From Fimbriimonas sp. (GTDB lineage Bacteria; Armatimonadota; Fimbriimonadia; Fimbriimonadales; Fimbriimonadaceae), in assembly GCA_030447945.1 (NCBI GenBank), contig JAUJNV010000079.1:1-12328 (forward strand): a DNA stretch of 12,328 bases. The letters are read 5' to 3'. The notes beneath the pieces were generated by a model. That model saw nothing but the letters and a program-made list of their open reading frames with translations. It had not been told where the DNA came from and did not search any database. Below, piece after piece: positions 7,216 to 12,328 of this stretch (positions are counted from its first letter, which is position 1; the number at the start of each line of letters is the position of its first letter). The position numbers and the translations under genes are program-made.

Positions 7216-8582
7216 CGGCGTTCCGCGAAGAGGTCGTGCAGGAGTGTGTTCAGCTGGTTGACCTCGATCTTGCGTAGGCCGTTCGAGTGAGCGACCACGC
7301 GGTCGGCCAAGTCAATCTCCCGCGCCGCCCTCAAGAGCTGCTCGCGCTGACTGTCATCGAGGTTGTAGACGCCGTAAACCCCACCCACTGCCCGGGCCTT
7401 TATCGCGTTGGCTGCGTGCTTCGGGAAAGCGCCCTTAAAGCTCATGGCGACGAGCACATCGGGGACCGGAGGCATGATGAAGTTCCACCAGACCTCCCGC
7501 TCTTGGCAAGTCTTGGTCTGCCGGGGTGCCAAAGGGGCCGCCGCAAGATAGGCGGCCAGCCTGCTGCTGGGAGCGTCATCAGTACGGATCAGCCAGCACT
7601 TCTGTCCTGCTTCTCGGAAATGAGCTGTGAAGGTCGCCTCATCCAGCACGGTCACTCCTGAGGGAAGGTGGCGCAAGCTGGTTACGCACTGAACGACGTC
7701 CTCCCCGACCTTCAAACCTGCACGTACGCGCTCACCTTCGGTGAGCGTCATTATGGCTTGCGTCCCGGGGCTGAGGCCCCTGATCGCTCGAGGGTCGCCA
7801 AGCTTCGCCTCACGCCTTGAACGGTATGCGAGGACCCCATCAGAGGCCCCGGTCGGGGAAGCCAGCGTACGAAAGTCCCCGCTGCTGTTTTCCTCGAAGT
7901 AGCGCCAGGTGCCGGTTCGCGAGGCCTTGTCGATGATCGTGACGCTGGCGGTCGTGAGGACGCTGCTGAAGGTGCTGTCCACCAAGCGGTAAACGTCGAC
8001 GTTCCAGCCGTTCTCTCGAATGTAGTCACGCAAGGCCTTCGCCGATGGTCGCGAAACCCACTCGTACGGGATCACCAGCGCGCACACGCCGTCCTCGCGA
8101 ACGCTCGCGAGCGCGAGCAGGAAGAAGTACTGCCAGGCGTTCGCAAGGCCTGAAACTCCGACTCCGGTCCGCTCCTTAACGACATCGGCTGCGCGACGAC
8201 GCCAGCCATCCGGAAGGTGCTGGTTGCGTACGAACGGGGGATTGCCGATGCACAGATCTGCGAGTTCGACCTCCGCGGAGAAGGCGCACTGGTTGCGCAA
8301 CTCCGCTCCTGGCGGCAACTCGGCCCTAGCGGTCCGTCGCTCGTCGATCTCGAAACCGATATAACGCTCGTACATCCCGCCCCGAGCAAAACGGCCGTCT
8401 CCGGCGCCGAAATCGAGGACAAGGCCGAAGCTGTCGCGCAGCGCGCCTACGTGCGCCCAGGTGGACGCCACTAGCGGATCGGGGGTGTCGACCTGGCAGG
8501 TCGCTAGGTAGAGGGCAACGCTCTGCGGACACCCCCAGTCATGGGTGAGCGGGTGCAGCAGCTGGGCGCCGGCGCCGTCCAC
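7212..8582 (-). CDS. N6-adenine DNA methyltransferase, Eco57I/TaqI-like
   Basis: An intact 456-residue class I SAM-dependent methyltransferase. Motif I is LDFGAGDGRF (residues 56-65), the acidic SAM-binding strand is GFEIDE (76-81) and the catalytic motif IV is IGNPPF (112-117), the NPPF form of amino-methylating DNA adenine methyltransferases. The order I then IV is the gamma type, as in type IIG/Eco57I and TaqI enzymes. Residues from about 200 to the end probably hold target recognition. No nuclease motif is visible, so this is a methyltransferase without its own restriction domain. The GTG at 8582 is preceded by GGGA at five bases, and an upstream promoter and palindrome fit this start. 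Its stop overlaps the start of the kinase gene, so the two are coupled. Target sequence cannot be read from the protein. Confidence 0.88.
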   Translation of the reverse strand: MDGAGAQLLHPLTHDWGCPQSVALYLATCQVDTPDPLVASTWAHVGALRDSFGLVLDFGAGDGRFARGGMYERYIGFEIDERRTARAELPPGAELRNQCAFSAEVELADLCIGNPPFVRNQHLPDGWRRRAADVVKERTGVGVSGLANAWQYFFLLALASVREDGVCALVIPYEWVSRPSAKALRDYIRENGWNVDVYRLVDSTFSSVLTTASVTIIDKASRTGTWRYFEENSSGDFRTLASPTGASDGVLAYRSRREAKLGDPRAIRGLSPGTQAIMTLTEGERVRAGLKVGEDVVQCVTSLRHLPSGVTVLDEATFTAHFREAGQKCWLIRTDDAPSSRLAAYLAAAPLAPRQTKTCQEREVWWNFIMPPVPDVLVAMSFKGAFPKHAANAIKARAVGGVYGVYNLDDSQREQLLRAAREIDLADRVVAHSNGLRKIEVNQLNTLLHDLFAERR

Positions 8583-8618
8583 TTGGTCCCGTATCCCTCG
8601 AAGTTGTGCGTTGCAGGG

Positions 8619-8637
8619 CGGGACTCCCTGAGTCCCG
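8619..8637. repeat. Perfect palindrome in the methyltransferase leader, possible operator
   Basis: CGGGACTC-CCT-GAGTCCCG is a perfect 8-bp inverted repeat with a 3-bp centre, 37 bases upstream of the methyltransferase start. It sits on the start point predicted from the promoter at 8642-8670. Its core, GACT-N5-AGTC, resembles the GACT-N3-AGTC boxes bound by restriction-modification controller proteins, but the spacing differs and no controller gene is seen here. It may instead form an RNA hairpin in the leader. Confidence 0.5.
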
Positions 8638-8641
8638 GTGA

Positions 8642-8670
8642 ATCTTAACGGGACGAACGTGACCTAGCAA
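8642..8670 (-). promoter_or_regulatory. Sigma70-like promoter for the methyltransferase-kinase operon
   Basis: On the minus strand TTGCTA (8670-8665) and TAAGAT (8647-8642) are separated by exactly 17 bases. Each differs from the classical -35/-10 consensus by two bases or fewer. The start point would fall near 8635, about 50 bases before the GTG at 8582 and inside the palindrome at 8619-8637. No other promoter is needed for the tightly packed genes downstream. Confidence 0.42.
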
Positions 8671-8684
8671 TTAAGGCCGACCGC

Positions 8685-8746
8685 CCCATTCGGGTGCACC
8701 CTGAAGAGACACCTCGGTGAGACACGGGCGTCCTGTATCGAATGGG
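8685..8746. repeat. Spaced inverted repeat between the divergent methyltransferase and recombinase genes
   Basis: CCCATTCG (8685-8692) is matched by its exact complement CGAATGGG (8739-8746) with 46 bases between. Serine recombinases of the resolvase type bind spaced inverted subsites near their own gene, so this could be part of such a site. An 8-bp match at this distance can also arise by chance. Confidence 0.25.
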
Positions 8747-8812
8747 TCGAGTTCCTAATTCCGAGACGCAATGGTAAGTGGGTCTAGACTCTATCGAGAC
8801 AGGATCCCGCCG

Positions 8813-9379
8813 ATGGCGCGCTACGGCTACGCTCGGGTCAGCAGCACTGACCAGGACCTCGGAATACAGAAGGCTGCGCTCAAAGCGGCAGGCTGCGACG
8901 TGGTTCGGGCGGAGAAGAAGTCGGGGACCAGACGGGACGGGCGCAACGAACTCGCACTGCTCCTCGAATTCGTTCGCGACGGGGACGAGTTGGTGGTGAC
9001 CCGGATTGATCGCTTGGCGCGCTCAATCGGCGACCTGCAGGACATAGTTAGGACCCTGAAGGCCAAGGGCGTGGCGCTGCGCGCGACCGAGCAGCCGATC
9101 GACACCACGACTGCTGCCGGCAAGGCGTTCCTCGACATGCTTGGGGTGTTTGCCGAGTTCGAGACGAACTTGCGGCGAGAGCGGCAGCTGGAGGGGATCG
9201 CGGCCGCGAAGGGCAGGGGGGTGTACAAGGGCCGGCGACCCTCGATCGACGCGGATGAGGTGCGCCGTCTACGGGACGAGGAGAAGATCGGGCCGGCTGC
9301 GATTGCCAAACGCCTCGGCATAGGCCGGGCAAGTGTCTATCGCATTCTGGGGAAAACGTTAGACGCAACCTCGGTCTAG
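8813..9379 (+). CDS. Serine recombinase, resolvase/invertase family
   Basis: An intact 188-residue small serine recombinase, the usual length for Tn3-type resolvases and Hin/Gin-type invertases. YARVSSTDQ holds Arg8 and the catalytic Ser10. TRIDRLARS (63-71) has the conserved Arg and Asp of the active site. FAEFETNLRRER (113-124) leads into the long dimer helix, GRRPSID (140-146) is the standard linker, and residues about 147-180 form the C-terminal helix-turn-helix (IAKRLGIGRASVYRIL). I chose the ATG at 8813 because MARYGYARVS is the family's usual start and AGGA lies eight bases upstream; an ATG at 8771 adds 14 unconserved residues. It is divergent from the methyltransferase. No transposase or inverted-repeat ends are visible, so it may be an island-borne resolvase or invertase. 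Confidence 0.94.
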   Translation: MARYGYARVSSTDQDLGIQKAALKAAGCDVVRAEKKSGTRRDGRNELALLLEFVRDGDELVVTRIDRLARSIGDLQDIVRTLKAKGVALRATEQPIDTTTAAGKAFLDMLGVFAEFETNLRRERQLEGIAAAKGRGVYKGRRPSIDADEVRRLRDEEKIGPAAIAKRLGIGRASVYRILGKTLDATSV

Positions 9380-9418
9380 AGAGTCTAGAGTCTCCGGACG
9401 CTCCGGACACTCCGGACG
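9374..9418. repeat. GTCTAGA direct repeat and 9-bp tandem repeat after the recombinase gene
   Basis: GTCTAGA occurs at 9374-9380 and 9383-9389, overlapping and following the recombinase stop codon. The same heptamer lies upstream of the gene at 8782-8788. Directly after come three tandem copies of CTCCGGAC(G/A) at 9392-9400, 9401-9409 and 9410-9418. The heptamers on both sides could be recombinase subsites; the tandem 9-mers have no known role that I can name. Confidence 0.45.
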
Positions 9419-9526
9419 TCCTAGGGCCCCGAACGTGCTCCGAGCGATCGCTGGCCAATTTCAGTCATGGCGGTGCCGCATAGATGCGAAATCCGGAGGG
9501 GCACCTCAAGGTCCGTTCCTGACTTA

Positions 9527-9551
9527 AAGCGGACCTACGCGGTGTCCGCTT
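9527..9551 (-). terminator. Hairpin downstream of chrA, possible terminator
   Basis: AAGCGGAC (9527-9534) and GTCCGCTT (9544-9551) form a perfect 8-bp stem with a 9-base loop, 24 bases after the chrA stop. Read on the minus strand, the second arm runs into TTTAAG, a weak U tract. It could end the chrA transcript. The short U tract keeps confidence low. Confidence 0.4.
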
Positions 9552-9574
9552 AGCGCCTCGGAGGGGGCCGAGCC

Positions 9575-10810
9575 TTAGCCGTCAAAGGCGAGCCAACCGG
9601 CCAGGCCGGAGGCGAGCACGACGAGTGGGATGTTGAACTTGGACTTCCAAAGATAGAGCACCACCAGACCTCCAGCGAAGATCAGGAGGCCAGGCCAGAG
9701 GGCTGGCAAGCGGCCTACGAGCGCCGCTGCGAGCTGGACGGTGGTGGCTGCGATCAGCCCGACAACGCCGGCGGCGACGCCCTCGAGGAGGGCGTGGAGG
9801 GCCTTGATCTCGACCACGGCCTCCAGGCGGTCGAAGAACAGCAGGGAGAAGCTGAAGGCCGGCAGGAAGATGCCGGCCGTCATGGCGAGCGCGCCGAGCG
9901 GGCCGCCGGCCGCGTAGCCCACGAAGGTGGAGAAGATGATCAGCGGCGCGGGCAGCACGCCGCCCAGGGCCAAGCCGTCGAGGAACTGGCCCTCCGTCGT
10001 CCAACCCTGGCCCACGGCGTCGTTCCGGAGAAAGGGGATCACGGTGTAGGCGCCGCCGAAGGTGAGCAGACCGGCCTTGAACCCCGACAGGAACAACAGG
10101 CCGGCGGGAACGGAGCCGACGAGGCTCGCGCCTGCAATGACGGGCTCGGCTGGCGCAAGGCTCAGCTCCGGCCAGGCGAGCGGTGTCAGGAGGATGAGCG
10201 CGACCGCCGCGAGGGCGGTGAGGACGGCGGCTACGGCCGGTCGCCCGCGGCGCAGAAGGCCGTAGACGGCTCCGGCGGCGGGTAGGACGAGCCAGAAGGC
10301 GGTGCCCAAGAGGCTGAGAACCGCGGTCGCCGTGGCGATCATCCAGAGCCATCGGTCGGCCAGCACGTGCCCGCCGATCCGGTGAACGGCGCGCACGATC
10401 AACGCGATCACCCCCGCCTGAACGCCCAGGAAGGCGGACGCGAGTAGGCTGCGCGAGATGTCCGTCCGGAAGTACAGCCAGGACAGCGCGAACATCAGCA
10501 CGAAGCCGGGCAGCATGAAGCCGAGCCCGGCGAGCAGGCCGCCCAGACGGCGGCCCCGCATCATCCCGAAGTGCACGCATAGCTCGTGCGCCTCGGGCCC
10601 GGGCAGCACCTGGAAGACGGCCAGCAGGCGGTTGAAACGATCGCCGGAGAGCCAGCGCTCCTCCTCGACCAGCTCGCGGCGGAGCATGGCGATCTGCGCT
10701 ACCGGTCCACCCCAGGCGAGCAGGCCGAAGCGCAGGAAGCGCAGGAAGATGCGCCCGGGCGGGAGGGGGTCAGTGGGCGATGGGATAGAGGGCGGCGAGA
10801 GAGAAGACAT
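9575..10810 (-). CDS. chrA: Chromate transporter ChrA (two CHR domains)
   Basis: A 411-residue inner-membrane protein with the two-domain architecture of long-chain ChrA, which exports chromate from the cytoplasm and gives chromate resistance. The N-terminal CHR domain shows FLRFGLLAWGGPVAQIAMLR, EERWLSGDRFNRLLAV and the PGPEAHELC motif. The C-terminal repeat starts at GFKAGLLTFGGAYTVIPFLR and contains FLDGLALGGVLPAPLIIFST. Many hydrophobic segments fit about ten membrane helices. I chose the ATG at 10810 because GGAG lies six bases upstream; a GTG at 10864 would add 18 residues. No ChrB-like regulator is seen. It is intact, unlike the region left of the recombinase. ChrA-family proteins also include sulfate-related members, so the substrate is inferred. 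Confidence 0.92.
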   Translation of the reverse strand: MSSLSPPSIPSPTDPLPPGRIFLRFLRFGLLAWGGPVAQIAMLRRELVEEERWLSGDRFNRLLAVFQVLPGPEAHELCVHFGMMRGRRLGGLLAGLGFMLPGFVLMFALSWLYFRTDISRSLLASAFLGVQAGVIALIVRAVHRIGGHVLADRWLWMIATATAVLSLLGTAFWLVLPAAGAVYGLLRRGRPAVAAVLTALAAVALILLTPLAWPELSLAPAEPVIAGASLVGSVPAGLLFLSGFKAGLLTFGGAYTVIPFLRNDAVGQGWTTEGQFLDGLALGGVLPAPLIIFSTFVGYAAGGPLGALAMTAGIFLPAFSFSLLFFDRLEAVVEIKALHALLEGVAAGVVGLIAATTVQLAAALVGRLPALWPGLLIFAGGLVVLYLWKSKFNIPLVVLASGLAGWLAFDG

Positions 10811-10932
10811 GCGCTGCTCCGGCAGGAACCGCGCGGATGTTAAGCCTGCGCCTGACCGGTTCACCCCGGAGGGATTAGGCTACGCCGCGGGAGGGGGTGC
10901 GACAAGCCGATGCCGAGCGGCCGAGCGAGGCT

Positions 10933-10950
10933 GGTCGAGCCCCCTCGACC
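10933..10950 (-). terminator. GC hairpin after the DUF6488-like gene, possible terminator
   Basis: GGTCGAG (10933-10939) and CTCGACC (10944-10950) form a perfect 7-bp stem with a four-base loop, nine bases beyond the stop codon at 10959. Its position suits the end of the HupE-anchor-DUF6488 transcript. There is no U tract, so intrinsic termination is uncertain. Confidence 0.35.
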
Positions 10951-10958
10951 TACGCTCG

Positions 10959-11339
10959 TCAAGCCCCCGTGTGGTTGGCCGCTTTGTACTCGCCGCTCTC
11001 CGAGAAGACGACGTAGAGGTTCTTCTTGGCCCGAGCGCGCTCGCGATCATTGCGGAAGGTGACCACCCACTCGCGGCCGCCGTTCTTCTCACGCGTCTCC
11101 GTCTTCACCGGGGTGACCGTACGCCAGCTCGGTCCCACGATCTTCCGGTCGATCATCGTCCCGACCACCGTCTTGGCCTTGGCCTGCGCTGAAGCCGCCG
11201 TGAACACGGGGCGAGGCTGCTCCGCCACCGGGGTTTGGAAGCGCATGCTGGAACCATGGCCGCCGTCCTCGCCGGGCGGGTGGGCCAGGGCGGGCGTGGT
11301 GACGGCGGCGAGCATCAGGCTGCAGATCAGGGTCTTCAT
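10959..11339 (-). CDS. Exported DUF6488-like small protein
   Basis: A 126-residue protein with a clear Sec signal peptide (residues 1-19, ending TPALA, an AxA cleavage site). A His-containing stretch HPPGEDGGHG follows. The C-terminal ~75 residues resemble what I remember of DUF6488: a helical part with KAKTVVGTMID, then SWRTV, EWVVTFRND and the ending LYVVFSESGEYKAANHTG. Members are small periplasmic proteins of unknown function, often beside metal-resistance genes. The start has GGAG six bases upstream. It is the last of three co-directional genes, 62 bases after the anchor-protein stop. A role in periplasmic metal handling is inference from context and the His/acidic N terminus. Confidence 0.78.
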   Translation of the reverse strand: MKTLICSLMLAAVTTPALAHPPGEDGGHGSSMRFQTPVAEQPRPVFTAASAQAKAKTVVGTMIDRKIVGPSWRTVTPVKTETREKNGGREWVVTFRNDRERARAKKNLYVVFSESGEYKAANHTGA

Positions 11340-11401
11340 GGAGACTCCTTCAGGTTGGATCTCGAATACGGGAATGGCGGTGAACCGTGCATGAGCACCC
11401 C

Positions 11402-12058
11402 TCAGGCAACGCGTTTGACCTCGGCGTAGTCGCCGCTGGTCCGCAGAGTGATGGTGACGGGCGCATCCGTGCGGTTGCGCCAGAACCAGCCGTGGCTGCC
11501 GTCGGCCGCCGCGGTTAGAACGCCTTCCGCGCGCGCGTCCGAGCCCTTGCCGTAGCCGTGGTACGAGGTGCCGGGCCAGTCGCCGTGTATGTCGAAGTTC
11601 ACGCGCCCGCCGTCGGTCTCCCAGGCGTATCGGGCGCTGGCGCCTTTGCGCATGACCAGCTTGATCTCAGCGCCCTGGTCGGGAGCCAGGGTGAGGGTGG
11701 TCACGTGCGACTGAGGGACAGCGGCCTCCGCAGCAGGTGAGGTCGGACTGGCCGGAGCGACGGGCGCGGGGGTCGTTGCGAGAGCCTCGGGTGCGAGCAG
11801 GTTCTCCGCGTCGGCGCCGCCGGCGCCTTCAGCGGCGGCCTCCGCCTGTTCGGTCTCGGCGGCGAGAGAACGCTTGACCCGGCCCATCTCGGTCAGGCCG
11901 AGCAGCTGGCCTACCCCGGTCGGATCGACGGCGTACTCGGCGGGAAGCACCACGGTCGTGAGCAGAACCCCGGCGATAAGCGCCGCGATCCCGGTGGAGC
12001 GCAGCAGCTTGCCGCTGGAAGGCAGTTCGGAGGCGTCGGGCTTGTGGACGTTGTACAT
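11402..12058 (-). CDS. Single-span membrane-anchored protein next to a HupE/UreJ-like gene
   Basis: 218 residues. After a short cytoplasmic start there is one membrane segment (about 21-40, GIAALIAGVLLTTVVLPA), then YAVDPTGVGQLLGL. A low-complexity Ala/Pro/Glu linker follows (about 65-115), then a periplasmic C-terminal domain of about 100 residues with HVTTLTLAPDQGAEIKLVM, FDIHGDWPGTSYHGYGKG and WFWRNRTDAPVTITL. This resembles proteins called transmembrane anchor proteins beside HupE/UreJ genes in metal-resistance regions. GGAG lies seven bases before the ATG, and only 13 bases separate it from the upstream HupE/UreJ-like stop, so the two are surely cotranscribed. The biochemical role is unknown; the His- and Trp-bearing domain could bind metal. 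Confidence 0.78.
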   Translation of the reverse strand: MYNVHKPDASELPSSGKLLRSTGIAALIAGVLLTTVVLPAEYAVDPTGVGQLLGLTEMGRVKRSLAAETEQAEAAAEGAGGADAENLLAPEALATTPAPVAPASPTSPAAEAAVPQSHVTTLTLAPDQGAEIKLVMRKGASARYAWETDGGRVNFDIHGDWPGTSYHGYGKGSDARAEGVLTAAADGSHGWFWRNRTDAPVTITLRTSGDYAEVKRVA

Positions 12059-12071
12059 GCGAGGTCTCCGG

Positions 12072-12328
12072 TCAGGCTACGAAGTAGCCGAAGAGTTGGT
12101 AGCCGGTGAGGACGAAGCCCAGGGTCATCAGGACCACGTTCGCGGTGGAGGCGTGCCGCCAGAAGCTCGACGTCTTCCGCCAGAAGCCCATCAGGATGAG
12201 GATGGCGCCGAGCGCCAGGATCTGGCCGATCTCGACGCCGACGTTGAAGGCGACGAGGTTGCCGAACAGGCCGTCGCGCGAGAGCTCGAAATCCTGCAGC
12301 TTGGTGGCCAGTCCGAAGCCGTGGAACA
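12072..12328 (-). CDS. C-terminal part of a HupE/UreJ-like membrane protein
   Basis: The open frame runs from the window edge to a TGA at 12072-12074, showing the last ~85 residues. It begins FHGFGLATKLQDFELSRDGL, continues with NLVAFNVGVEIGQILALGAI and ILMGFWRKTSSFWRH, and ends VLMTLGFVLTGYQLFGYFVA. The HGFGLA and FNVGVEIGQ motifs with three hydrophobic helices are characteristic of HupE/UreJ_2-type proteins, some of which carry nickel or other metals. The 5' end is outside the window. It is the first visible gene of a three-gene operon with the anchor protein and the DUF6488-like protein. The metal cannot be told from this fragment. Confidence 0.82.
   Translation of the reverse strand, partial: FHGFGLATKLQDFELSRDGLFGNLVAFNVGVEIGQILALGAILILMGFWRKTSSFWRHASTANVVLMTLGFVLTGYQLFGYFVA

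Noticed and set aside
9794..10285. 163-codon plus-strand ORF
   Set aside because: Glu/Gly/Arg-rich low-complexity shadow of chrA.
1..12328. CRISPR arrays, tRNA or rRNA genes, insertion-sequence transposases
   Set aside because: No regularly spaced repeats, tRNA-like cloverleaf, rRNA sequence or transposase motifs were seen in a full read-through; the only mobility gene is the serine recombinase.

Overview
The window is high-GC DNA with proteobacterial-style coding. The right-hand genes (ChrA, a DUF6488-like exported protein, a membrane-anchor protein and a HupE/UreJ-like protein) suggest an alphaproteobacterium of the Caulobacterales or Sphingomonadales type. That placement is inference. Most of the window reads as an accessory island.

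Layout. 1-564 (+) is the 3' end of an unrecognised gene with a C-terminal zinc ribbon. 610-1989 (-) is an intact gene with a C-terminal HEPN (Apea-like) domain, probably an RNase-type effector. About 2053-6600 is a graveyard in which almost every gene can be read only by hopping between frames. It holds a small beta-rich protein on + (2053-2482) and, on -, the distal part of an operon. That operon starts at 8582 with an intact DNA adenine methyltransferase (7212-8582). It continues into a large two-GHKL-domain sensor kinase (7215-5240, first ~200 codons intact), a receiver-domain protein with a Zn-ribbon-like C terminus (5243-4159), an unidentified protein D (4169-3369) and an unidentified protein E (3356-2690). 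The genes are packed as a translationally coupled operon: a GTGA overlap at MTase/kinase, a probable GTGA overlap at kinase/receiver, an 11-nt overlap at receiver/D and a 12-nt gap at D/E. A good sigma70-like promoter with a perfect palindrome on its start point lies in front of the methyltransferase.

8813-9379 (+) is an intact resolvase/invertase-type serine recombinase flanked by repeated GTCTAGA sites and a 9-bp tandem repeat. From 9575 onward the sequence looks like ordinary, well-kept genes on -: a chromate transporter (ChrA), then a likely metal-associated operon (HupE/UreJ-like, membrane anchor, DUF6488-like).

How the genes may work together. A methyltransferase coupled to a Hsp90-like/histidine-kinase ATPase and a receiver protein suggests a DNA-modification and signalling system, plausibly phage defence, beside a HEPN effector and a recombinase. 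In this copy only the methyltransferase, the HEPN protein and the recombinase look intact. The kinase, receiver, D and E read as pseudogenes, or the stretch carries many indel sequencing errors. No database search was possible, so family names rest on motifs and memory of protein families.
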